DNA of 64,000 nucleotides, from positions 62,001-126,000 of the forward strand of contig NZ_JAAAML010000004.1 in assembly GCF_024105735.1 (NCBI RefSeq), read 5' to 3'. A model generated the notes under the pieces. That model saw only the letters and a list, made by a program, of their open reading frames with translations, was not told where the DNA came from and made no database searches. Below are positions 36,460 through 44,686 of the stretch, piece by piece (position 1 is the stretch's first letter; each line of letters starts with the position of its first letter). Position numbers and translations under genes: made by a program. Source of the DNA: Parahoeflea alexandrii (GTDB taxonomy: Bacteria; Pseudomonadota; Alphaproteobacteria; Rhizobiales; Rhizobiaceae).

Positions 36460-38859
36460 TCACTCGAGAAACTGGGTGTGGAGGTCGTTGGTCAACCGTC
36501 CGATCGCTTCACGCAGTTCGACCAGCTTGGACTGATCGAGACTTTGCGGCGTGTTGACCGACAGCTCGGCCTGCACACGCAGCACCGCCCGTGAGAGTTC
36601 GGAGAGTTGTCCGTTGACATCGGCGCCCGGCAGAAGGCTCACCTGATCGCGGATTTCGTCGATGTGGAAAGCGATCGAGCGCGGGTTGAGCGGATCGAGC
36701 GCCAGAAGATCAACCACCGTTTCACGGCTGGCTGCGACAGGATAGCGCCGGCGGTGGGTCATCACGCTGTCACCAACCTCGACGCACAACTCGAAACCGC
36801 CATGGGGGCCCGACCACTCCGCAAAGGCCGAGAGCAGGTCGGCCATGGCGATGGCCCGTTCCAGCGACCGGCCGATGGTCAGGAACCTCCAGCCGCTGAA
36901 GCGGTACATGTTTTCATGCACCAGACCTGAAAAACCGCTGATCTTGCGCAACAACACGCCCATGGCCGAAGCTGCATCATCGCCCGGCACCACCGTCCTG
37001 CGCATGTTGCCGACCGTGCGCTCAAGATCGGCCAGCGACGCCCAGGCGTCGACCGAGAACCGGTCGCGCACCTGGTTGGCGGCGTTGACGGCCATGGCAA
37101 TGGTCCGCTCGACGGTTGCGGAAACACCCTCGGTGATCTCAAGACCTTCAGCATCAAGATAGGTTTCAAGCCGGCTCATCAGCGGTGTACCGCCGGCCGG
37201 CGTTTCGGGAAGCCTGCTCATATAGGCCCGGGTGAGGCGCATCTGACCTTCCGCCCTCTCGACGTAGCGACCGAGCCAGAACAGGTTGTCGGCGGCACGG
37301 CTGGGCAACAGCCCTGGCGATGTCCTGACAAAGACTTCGTCGGTGTGGCTGAGCATTGTGTCTTCGGACACCGGCTCGTCGGAAACAACCCAGACATCAG
37401 CCACGGTTCCGCCGCTGCGCAAGGACACCGCCGACGGATCCTGGCTTGTTGCCGCCAACCGGGCAAAGCCGCCGGGCATCAGTTTCCAGCCATTGCGGGT
37501 CCGTGCCATGAACACGCGGATCCGCATCGGTTTGGGTTCCAGCCTGCCGTCTTCCCAGGCAGGCGTGGTCGACAGCGACACCAGTTCCTGGCCAACCAGA
37601 TTGCGCCCTTCCTGCTCAAGCCAGGATCCGAGATCGAGGCCGACGCCCGACATGTCTCCCCTGAGAACCGCTCCGGGTTCAGGCTCCAACGGGAGGCGTG
37701 TCGAATTGGCCGGACCGATCAGCATTGCAGCGGCATTGGCGCGAACATGGTCCCGCTCGGCCTCACCGCCGCACCACCATGTCGCGATGTTCGGAACCGC
37801 AAGCGGCTTGCCGTGCAGAACTTCCGACAGGCGCGGCAGGAAGGCGAGAAAGGCGCGGCTTTCAAGCACGCCAGCGCCAAGGGCATTGATCATTGTGACG
37901 CCTTGCGAGCGGACAGCGCCCAGAAGTCCCGGCGTGCCCAGACGCGAACTCGCCTCGAGCTCGAGCGGATCGGACCAGGCCGCATCCAGCCTGCGCCAAA
38001 GCACGCTGATCGGCTTCGGGCCCGAAACCGTGCGCACCATCAGCCGCCCGTCATCGACCACCAGATCATCGCCCTCAAGCAGCATCATGCCGAGATAGCG
38101 GGCAATGTAGGCGTGCTCGAAATAGGTGTCGTTCATCGGGCCAGGCGTCAGGATCCCTGCCCTGCTGCCATCCTCGCGCCGCATGGCGTTCAGGCCGTCG
38201 CGGAAGCTGCGGAAAAAGCCCGCGAGGCGCTCGACATTTGAGCCACTGTAATAGCCAGGAAAGGCGCGGACCGAGGCGACCCGGTTTTCCAGCGCGTAAC
38301 CGGCGCCCGACGGCGCCTGGGTCCGGTCGCCCAGCACCCACCAGCCGCCATCGGCGCCGCGGCCGATTTCAAAGGCGAGGAAATGCAGGAAGTGACCGGA
38401 AGCAGGCTTTACCCCGATAAGCGGACGCAGCCATTCCGGATTGGACGCGATCAGGCCTGCGGGAAGGTGACCCTCCTCAACCAGCCGGTTCTCACCATAG
38501 AGATCGGCGACGATCGATTCGAGCAGCTCAGCCCTTTCGGCCAGGCCTTCGCCCAGCGCCTGCCATTCGCTGGCGGGCTGGATCACCGGCACCGGGCTCA
38601 GCGGCCAGTCACGCGGGCTTTTCTCCTCGCCGTAATGACGAACGAACACGCCGGCGTCGCGCAGATATTGTGCGCCACGGGCGAAGGCGCGCTCCCGCTC
38701 CTCGGGGCTCAAGCCGTCAAGATGGGCAATCAGACTGACCCATTCCGGCCTGACCGTCCCGTCGTCGCGCAGCAGCTCATCGGGCACGCCTGGCAGGGCC
38801 GAATAGCCGGTCAGTATGCTTGAGCGGCCCGGGGGCTTGGCCGTTGCTGAACCAGGCAC
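36460..38859 (-). CDS. Circularly permuted ATP-grasp (type 2) fused to alpha-E domain
   Basis: A 799-residue protein starting at GTG 38859, with GGGGATC 8 bases upstream. The N-terminal two thirds match the circularly permuted ATP-grasp family: HYGEEKSPRDWPLSPVPVI, YGENRLVEEGHLPAGLI, GVKPASGHFLHFLAFEIGR, GDRTQAPSGAGYALENR, and the segment with the PGPMNDTYFEHAYIARYLG block. The last ~310 residues, from SRAADNLFWLGRYVERAE on, are the alpha-helical alpha-E (DUF403) domain. Comparative genomics of amidoligases predicts peptide-bond synthesis; no substrate is known. Three bases separate it from the preceding gene. Confidence 0.9.
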   Translation of the reverse strand: MPGSATAKPPGRSSILTGYSALPGVPDELLRDDGTVRPEWVSLIAHLDGLSPEERERAFARGAQYLRDAGVFVRHYGEEKSPRDWPLSPVPVIQPASEWQALGEGLAERAELLESIVADLYGENRLVEEGHLPAGLIASNPEWLRPLIGVKPASGHFLHFLAFEIGRGADGGWWVLGDRTQAPSGAGYALENRVASVRAFPGYYSGSNVERLAGFFRSFRDGLNAMRREDGSRAGILTPGPMNDTYFEHAYIARYLGMMLLEGDDLVVDDGRLMVRTVSGPKPISVLWRRLDAAWSDPLELEASSRLGTPGLLGAVRSQGVTMINALGAGVLESRAFLAFLPRLSEVLHGKPLAVPNIATWWCGGEAERDHVRANAAAMLIGPANSTRLPLEPEPGAVLRGDMSGVGLDLGSWLEQEGRNLVGQELVSLSTTPAWEDGRLEPKPMRIRVFMARTRNGWKLMPGGFARLAATSQDPSAVSLRSGGTVADVWVVSDEPVSEDTMLSHTDEVFVRTSPGLLPSRAADNLFWLGRYVERAEGQMRLTRAYMSRLPETPAGGTPLMSRLETYLDAEGLEITEGVSATVERTIAMAVNAANQVRDRFSVDAWASLADLERTVGNMRRTVVPGDDAASAMGVLLRKISGFSGLVHENMYRFSGWRFLTIGRSLERAIAMADLLSAFAEWSGPHGGFELCVEVGDSVMTHRRRYPVAASRETVVDLLALDPLNPRSIAFHIDEIRDQVSLLPGADVNGQLSELSRAVLRVQAELSVNTPQSLDQSKLVELREAIGRLTNDLHTQFLE

Positions 38860-38862
38860 GGA

Positions 38863-41800
38863 TCAGATCCCCGGCTTGCGGCGCAGATCGAGCGTGAAGG
38901 GAAACTCGGGGTGCGGTGTTTCCGGCACCGGCGTGGTGGCGCCCGGCGTATGGCCGCGATGTTCGAAACGGGCCAGCCGCCGGGCTTCCGCCTCGTTGCC
39001 GTTGACGGGAAACGTATCGTAGCTGCGTCCACCGGGATGGGCGACGTGGTAGACACAACCGCCCAGCGGCTTGCCCGACCATGTGTCGAATATATCGAAG
39101 GTAAGCGGCGCATCGACCGGCAGCACCGGATGCAGCGCCAGAGCCGGTTGCCACGCCTTGTAGCGCACGCCGCCAACAGCGGTTCCGGCTTTTCCGGCCT
39201 CCGCCAGGGGCACCGGACGACCGTTGCAGGCGACCATGTAGCGAGACGGATCGGCGGTTTCGAGCTTGACCTGCAGACGCTCGACCGAGCTGTCGGTGTA
39301 GCGCACGGTGCCGCCAATGGCGCCGGTTTCACCCAGCACATGCCAGGGCTCAAGTGCTTGGCGAAGTTCCAGCCGGACGCCCTCGTAGCTCACCTCGCCA
39401 CAGAACGGGAAACGGAACTCGGACTGAGCCTCGTACCACTCCGAGCGCAGGTCAAAGCCGTGATCGCGCAAATCCCGCAGCACATCGAGGAAATCCTCCC
39501 AGATGAAATGCGGCAGCATGAAACGATCGTTGAGACTGGTGCCCCAGCGGGTGAAGCGCCCCTTGGCCGGGCTCTGCCAGAACCGGGCAATCAGGGCGCG
39601 GATCAGCACCTGCTGCGCGAGGCTCATGCGCGGTTCGGGCGGCATTTCGAAACCGCGGAATTCGACCAGGCCGAGGCGACCCGTCGGGCCATCGGGCGAA
39701 TAGAGCTTGTCGATGCAGATTTCGGCGCGATGGGTGTTGCCGGTGACGTCGGTCAGCAGATTGCGCAGCAGGCGGTCGACGAGCCAGGGCAAGGGCGGAT
39801 TTCCAGCATCGGGATGCGGGATCTGCTCGAGCGCCATCTCGAGCTCGTAAAGGCCATCGTGACGGGCTTCGTCGATGCGCGGAGCCTGGCTGGTCGGGCC
39901 GATGAACAGGCCGGAAAACAGGTAAGACAGGCTCGGGTGCCGCTGCCAGTGCAGGATAAGGCTTGCGAGCAGATCCGGGCGCCTGAGAAACGGGCTGTCG
40001 AGCGGGGTTGCACCGCCGACCACCACGTGATTGCCACCGCCGGTGCCGGTATGGCGTCCGTCGATCATGAACTTGTCGGCGCCGAGACGGGTCTGGCGGG
40101 CCTCATCATAGACCCCTTCGGTGATCGCCTTGCATTCCTCCCAACTGGTGGCGGGATGCACATTGACTTCGATCACGCCGGGATCGGGTGCAACCCGAAT
40201 AACGTTGAGGCGTGGGTCATGCGGCGGGCCGTAGCCTTCGATATGGACTTTCAGGCCAAGCCGGTCGGCGGCAACTTCAGCGGCCGAGACCAGTTCGAGA
40301 TAGTCCTCGACCTTCTCGACCGGCGGCATGAAGACGCACAGCCGGCCATCTCGCGGCTCGACGGAAATCGCGGTGCGCACCGCTCCGTCGAGATCGCCGA
40401 TGGTCTGCTCGACCCGCTGCTGCGTGGCCTCGGCGGCGGTGAACTGGGCGCGTGCCTGCGACGCAGCATCGGCGGCACGCGAGTCTGCCAAGGCATCATC
40501 GAGAGCCTTGCGGGCCGGATCCGGCAGATCGCCTTTGGGTTCTGTCGGATCGGAGGGATTGACGAACGGATAGGAGGACGCCGGGACATGCGGCAGCGAA
40601 CCGAGCGGCAGGCGGTATCCGACTGGGCTGTCGCCCGGGACAAGAAAGACATGGCCACGCCGTGTCTTCCATTTCTCCGAACGCCAGCCGTGACCGGCGG
40701 CCTTGGATTGCCAGCGCTGGACCGGCAGCACGAAACCGGACGGGGTCGCAAGCCCGCGTGAAAACACGGTGGCGATCCGGTGACGCTCCTCGGCGTCTTC
40801 AAGCTTCGAATTGTCCGGCGTCACATTGTCGGGAAGGTTGCCTTCCTTGAGGATCCATTCCGCCGGATCCTCGTAAGCCGGAACCACGTGATCGTCTTCT
40901 ATGCCGAGATTGTCGGCAATCGCGGCGAGAAGATCCTTGGCGGTCTCGGGCGTTGCCTGACCGGTGTCCTTGCCCTCTTCTGCAATGAGTTCGGGATTGA
41001 ACCAGATCGGCTTTCCGTCGCGCCGCCAATAGAGCGAGAAGGTCCAGCGCGGCAATGTCTCGCCAGGATACCATTTGCCCTGGCCGTAATGCAGGAAGCC
41101 TCCCGGTGCGAAACGGTTGCGCAGCCTTCGGATCAGCTTGTCGGCCGCTTCACGTTTCTGCGGCCCGACAGCGGCAGTGTTCCACTCCTCACTTTCAAAA
41201 TCATCGATCGAAACGAAGGTTGGCTCGCCGCCCATGGTGAGCCTGACGTCACCTTTCTTGAGCTTGGCGTCGATGTCCTTGCCGAGGGCGTCAAGCGCTG
41301 CCCAGGATTCCTCGTTGAACGGCTTGGTAATGCGTGGATGCTCGGCCATGCGGTCAACCCGCATGTCAAAGGCAAAGTCGACCTCGGCATAGCTGGCAAG
41401 ACCCGAAATCGGCGCGGCATTGCGGAAATGCGGCGTGGCGGCCAGCGGAATGTGGCTCTCCCCTGTCAGCAGACCGGAGGTCGGGTCAAGACCGATCCAG
41501 CCGGCACCCGGCAGGTAGACCTCGGCCCAGGCATGCAGGTCGGTAAAATCGTGATCCGTGCCGGGAGGGCCGTCAAGCGCCACCAGGTCCGGCTTGAGCT
41601 GGATCAGATAACCGGACACAAATCGGGCGGCAAAGCCGAGATGCCTGAGCGCCTGCACGAGAAGCCAGCTGGTGTCGCGGCACGATCCCTTGCCGGTCTC
41701 AAATGTTTCCTCCGGCGTCTGCACACCCGGCTCCATGCGGATGACGTAGCCGATTTCGTTGGCAAGCCGCGCATTGAGGCCGACCACGAAATCCACCGTG

Positions 41801-42219
41801 CCGGTTTCATCGCGCGGGACGGTATCGAGAAAGGCCTGCAGCCGCGGGCCTGCGGGTTCGGGAGTCCGGTAGATGACCAGATCGGGTGCAATGTCCTCCG
41901 GATATGAGAACGGCCATTTTTCCGCCGATTCCTCGACGAAGAAATCGAAGGGATTGTAGACGGTCATATCGGCGACCAGATCCACTTCGATCTTCAGTTC
42001 CATCACCGGATCGGGGAACACATACCGCGCCATCCAGTTGCCATAGGGGTCCTGCTGGTAATTGACGAAGTGCTGTTTCGGGCTGACCTTGAGCGAGTGC
42101 GACACCACCCGTGTTCGGCTGTGCGGCGCCGGCCTGAGCCGGATGACCTGCGGGCCGAGGGAAACCGGACGGTCGTATTTGTAGTGGGTCAGATGATGGA
42201 CACTTGCCAGAATCGCCAT
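38863..42219 (-). CDS. Large transglutaminase-DUF2126 protein
   Basis: A 1118-residue protein starting [18 protein letters not shown] at 42219; a Met 15 codons earlier lacks support. Residues 1-300 hold the bacterial transglutaminase N domain and core with Cys in [20 protein letters not shown], His in DLHAWAEVY and Asp in GLDPTSGLL. The remaining ~800 residues are DUF2126, including a [18 protein letters not shown] block and [17 protein letters not shown], resembling a glutamate-cysteine-ligase/GS-like fold. It is cytoplasmic by lack of a signal. It heads the operon with the ATP-grasp/alpha-E and second transglutaminase genes. Confidence 0.9.
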   Translation of the reverse strand: MAILASVHHLTHYKYDRPVSLGPQVIRLRPAPHSRTRVVSHSLKVSPKQHFVNYQQDPYGNWMARYVFPDPVMELKIEVDLVADMTVYNPFDFFVEESAEKWPFSYPEDIAPDLVIYRTPEPAGPRLQAFLDTVPRDETGTVDFVVGLNARLANEIGYVIRMEPGVQTPEETFETGKGSCRDTSWLLVQALRHLGFAARFVSGYLIQLKPDLVALDGPPGTDHDFTDLHAWAEVYLPGAGWIGLDPTSGLLTGESHIPLAATPHFRNAAPISGLASYAEVDFAFDMRVDRMAEHPRITKPFNEESWAALDALGKDIDAKLKKGDVRLTMGGEPTFVSIDDFESEEWNTAAVGPQKREAADKLIRRLRNRFAPGGFLHYGQGKWYPGETLPRWTFSLYWRRDGKPIWFNPELIAEEGKDTGQATPETAKDLLAAIADNLGIEDDHVVPAYEDPAEWILKEGNLPDNVTPDNSKLEDAEERHRIATVFSRGLATPSGFVLPVQRWQSKAAGHGWRSEKWKTRRGHVFLVPGDSPVGYRLPLGSLPHVPASSYPFVNPSDPTEPKGDLPDPARKALDDALADSRAADAASQARAQFTAAEATQQRVEQTIGDLDGAVRTAISVEPRDGRLCVFMPPVEKVEDYLELVSAAEVAADRLGLKVHIEGYGPPHDPRLNVIRVAPDPGVIEVNVHPATSWEECKAITEGVYDEARQTRLGADKFMIDGRHTGTGGGNHVVVGGATPLDSPFLRRPDLLASLILHWQRHPSLSYLFSGLFIGPTSQAPRIDEARHDGLYELEMALEQIPHPDAGNPPLPWLVDRLLRNLLTDVTGNTHRAEICIDKLYSPDGPTGRLGLVEFRGFEMPPEPRMSLAQQVLIRALIARFWQSPAKGRFTRWGTSLNDRFMLPHFIWEDFLDVLRDLRDHGFDLRSEWYEAQSEFRFPFCGEVSYEGVRLELRQALEPWHVLGETGAIGGTVRYTDSSVERLQVKLETADPSRYMVACNGRPVPLAEAGKAGTAVGGVRYKAWQPALALHPVLPVDAPLTFDIFDTWSGKPLGGCVYHVAHPGGRSYDTFPVNGNEAEARRLARFEHRGHTPGATTPVPETPHPEFPFTLDLRRKPGI

Positions 42220-42394
42220 GAGAGATATCCGTTGATCGGGCGGCCTTTCGGCACCCGTCAACATGCATGGCGCGGGCGGTCATGTCCACAGTCGATGATG
42301 CGGTGCACACATTAACATCCGCATGCAGACCCCAGCCCGGCAAGGAATCGCGGCCTTTCCGACCGTGAGCGGCCGGACCGCGCGCAACCATGAC

Positions 42395-42432
42395 AAAACA
42401 GGCGCACCGGGGCGAGCCGGAACGCCTGTTTT
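42395..42432 (-). terminator. Rho-independent terminator of cheW
   Basis: AAAACAGGCG (42395-42404) and CGCCTGTTTT (42423-42432) form a perfect 10-bp stem. On the minus strand the stem ends in TTTTGT. It lies 29 bases after the cheW stop. The surrounding 42220-42460 stretch holds nothing else recognisable. Confidence 0.7.
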
Positions 42433-42460
42433 CAAAATTCTGACTGTCCTTGGACAGATC

Positions 42461-42928
42461 TCAGGCGGCGAGTTCGCCTTCTTCGTCGAGCAACGAGTCC
42501 AGGTCCAGATGAGAGATCATCTGCTTGTCCTTGGCGATGATCGACGTGGTCATCCGCTGCACTTCGGTGGCGCCAACTTCGGGCACCGACTGGATTTCAT
42601 CTTCGGTGACGGTGACCATGTCGGAAACATTGTCGACCAGCAGGCCAACCAGTTGCCCGCGGATGCTGGCAACGATGATTGCCGACCGCTCGGTCGGATC
42701 AATCGCTTCAAGACCCAGCCGCAGTGCCATGTCGATGACCGGGATCACCGTTCCACGCAGGTTGATAACACCCAGAACGTGGCTCGGTGCGTGTGCCAGC
42801 GGCGTCGCAGGTGCCCAGCCGCGGATTTCCCTGACCGACATGATGTTCACGCTGAACACCTGTTCGCCGAGGAAAAACGAAATAATTTCAAGACCTGAAG
42901 TCTTATTGCCGGTTTGCGTCTCGTTCAT
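42461..42928 (-). CDS. cheW: Chemotaxis coupling protein CheW
   Basis: A 155-residue CheW domain protein: FFLGEQVFSVNIMSVREI, the NLRGTVIPVIDMALRLG core and VDNVSDMVTVTEDEIQ. It links chemoreceptors to the CheA kinase at the membrane-associated array. No cheA, cheY or receptor gene is nearby, so this is an orphan coupling protein. Monocistronic: it has its own terminator and a 300-bp upstream gap. Confidence 0.95.
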   Translation of the reverse strand: MNETQTGNKTSGLEIISFFLGEQVFSVNIMSVREIRGWAPATPLAHAPSHVLGVINLRGTVIPVIDMALRLGLEAIDPTERSAIIVASIRGQLVGLLVDNVSDMVTVTEDEIQSVPEVGATEVQRMTTSIIAKDKQMISHLDLDSLLDEEGELAA

Positions 42929-43229
42929 CTTGTCCTCGCGTCAAGTTGGCCTTTCCGCGACCGGACGCACACGCGCCTTCAGTCTTCCGGACCGGCCTAA
43001 CCGGTTAATCTGTTTGGAACCCGGCACCTTTCGAAAGAAGGCATGTGCCGTTTGCAGCGCCTGGCCGCGACGGGAAACGCATCATGCATGGGGCCAAACC
43101 CCTTCCCATATTCGACTTTAAACATGCTTTCGTTAAGAATACGGAAACAAGTGACCACAGTAAACCACCCGATATTGCACTTTTTCAACCACCATACGGC
43201 GATATTCACTCCGGGCAGAGGCTGCGGAT
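42929..43229. other. Intergenic region upstream of cheW
   Basis: About 300 bases between cheW and the lipoprotein gene, both minus-strand. The part around 43115-43200 is relatively AT-rich and could hold the cheW promoter, but no convincing -35/-10 pair, RNA gene or repeat was identified. A 70-codon open frame on the minus strand lacks a ribosome site and family features. Confidence 0.5.
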
Positions 43230-43829
43230 CTATCCCGTTCCGTTGCAGATCCGAACTGACTGCATAAACTCTTTCCGTTCATGCGCCGGAAGGGTAGCGA
43301 CAAAGTCCGAACGCCGGGTCGTTTCGATCCAGGAACTGTCTGAACCGGTCTTCACAAATGTACGGAAGGGAAGTTCCGTGAGCGGCGGGGCCGTGGTGCA
43401 GCCGCCGCGCAGGTTGATCGAGAAACTGCCCTGCCCTACAAGTCCCTCCGACTTGTGGCGAAGAATGCGCTCTTGCACATCCCTCATGCGAACGGAATCG
43501 AGCCTAGAGAGGCGTCCGACATAGATCCGCTCGCCGCGGAGGGGCGGAGGCATTCCGACAATCTCGGACGAATCCGATATCTGCAGCAAGAACCTCTCAT
43601 TGACCCTGGGGGCCGCTTCACCCCGGACCTGCCAGGTCATTGCAATCATCGCGTCGCCATCCGCAAGACGGATGGATTGAGGCACACCGAGGCCAGCACC
43701 AAGCTCCGCGGGGTTCATTTGCAGGGGATTGAAACCTGCCATTGCGACCAGACCACGGGGGGTCACCGACAGACAGCCGGAAAGCAGCACAACGAGGGGG
43801 ACCAGCAGAAGGGAACGGATTCGCGCCAT
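43230..43829 (-). CDS. Hypothetical lipoprotein
   Basis: A 199-residue protein starting MARIRSLLLVPLVVLLSGC at 43829, with AAGGAG about 9 bases upstream. LLSGC is a lipobox, so the mature N-terminal Cys should be lipidated. The rest (for example QMNPAELGAGLGVPQSIRLADGD) has no recognised domain; two further cysteines (GGCTTAP, RICNG) may pair. Conserved proteins of this type occur in Rhizobiales but I cannot name a function. Confidence 0.75.
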   Translation of the reverse strand: MARIRSLLLVPLVVLLSGCLSVTPRGLVAMAGFNPLQMNPAELGAGLGVPQSIRLADGDAMIAMTWQVRGEAAPRVNERFLLQISDSSEIVGMPPPLRGERIYVGRLSRLDSVRMRDVQERILRHKSEGLVGQGSFSINLRGGCTTAPPLTELPFRTFVKTGSDSSWIETTRRSDFVATLPAHERKEFMQSVRICNGTG

Positions 43830-43903
43830 TTCATTTTCTCCTTGATTTTTTATTGTTTTACGATAATTTATAGTCCTCATAGTTTATTTTTGGAGAGACG
43901 GCA

Positions 43904-44449
43904 ATGGAGTATTCGATGTCAATCAAGGTGACCCGCACAAGCCAGAAGCTGGCGCTGTTGTTGCGGGCGGTGGTGATTCTGGCGCTTGTTGCCGGTCTGG
44001 CGCTGCTGGCAGGATCGGTGCTGGCGCCTGAGCTCTGGAAGGGGTGGATACGCAATGTGTATCCGCAAGTCACCGATGTGTCGGAGTGGCAGGTGGTCCT
44101 GCTCGCGCTTCTTGCGACGGCGCAACTGGGCCTGACCACGATTGCCTTGTGGTGGCTGGCGCGGATGTTCAGCAGCGTTTCGGGCGAGGAACCGCTCAGC
44201 CTCGAGGCCGCCGCGCATATGCGGCGGGCCAGTCGCTGGCTGCTGGCCGCGACACTCTATGCTATGGTGGCGCAGATCCCCGCGAGCCTTGTTGCCAGCC
44301 TGAACCAGCCTGAGGGCGCCCGCTTCATTGCCTTGGGCCTGAGCACCAGCCACGCCAGCGGCGTACTTGCCTCGCTTGTGCTTTATGCGGTCGCGAGCAT
44401 CCAGGAACTCGCAGCGCAAGTGCGCGATGACAACCGGCAGATCGTGTGA
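43904..44449 (+). CDS. DUF2975 membrane protein
   Basis: A 181-residue protein with four predicted membrane helices (starting at about residues 15-40, 62-85, 113-130 and 147-168) and the DUF2975-like block between helices 2 and 3, FSSVSGEEPLSLEAAAHMRR. It is immediately followed by a small XRE-type regulator, the usual DUF2975 arrangement. A later Met (MSIKVTRTSQ) could be the start. Function is unknown; such pairs are thought to be a membrane protein with its dedicated regulator. Confidence 0.85.
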   Translation: MEYSMSIKVTRTSQKLALLLRAVVILALVAGLALLAGSVLAPELWKGWIRNVYPQVTDVSEWQVVLLALLATAQLGLTTIALWWLARMFSSVSGEEPLSLEAAAHMRRASRWLLAATLYAMVAQIPASLVASLNQPEGARFIALGLSTSHASGVLASLVLYAVASIQELAAQVRDDNRQIV

Positions 44450-44451
44450 CC

Positions 44452-44670
44452 ATGGCCATCATCGTTCGCCTCGACGTCATGCTTGCACTGAGAAAGATGC
44501 GGTCAAAGGAGCTTGCAGCTCGGATCGGCATTACCGAACAGAACCTGTCGCTGCTGAAATCCGGCAAGGTCAAGGGCATCCGTTTCGAAACGCTGGAACG
44601 GATCTGCGCCGAGCTCGACTGCCAGCCCGGTGACCTGCTGACTTTCGAGCCCGAACAAGACCAAGATTGA
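44452..44670 (+). CDS. Small XRE-family transcriptional regulator
   Basis: A 72-residue Cro/CI helix-turn-helix protein (LRKMRSKELAARIGITEQNL then SLLKSGKVKGIRFETLERI, ending CQPGDLL). ATG 44452 is chosen; a GTG at 44446 that overlaps the DUF2975 stop is an alternative. It belongs to the YozG-like group always found beside DUF2975. It converges on the helicase gene with a 16-bp gap. Confidence 0.9.
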   Translation: MAIIVRLDVMLALRKMRSKELAARIGITEQNLSLLKSGKVKGIRFETLERICAELDCQPGDLLTFEPEQDQD

Positions 44671-44686
44671 AACGGCTCGGAATTGC

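Noticed and set aside
38911-40761. 616-codon open frame on the plus strand
   Set aside because: It is wholly antisense to the large transglutaminase-DUF2126 gene, shows no family features, and arises from the GC-rich third positions of the real gene.
40780-41907. 375-codon open frame on the plus strand
   Set aside because: Also antisense to the same gene, with no ribosome site and no recognisable motif.
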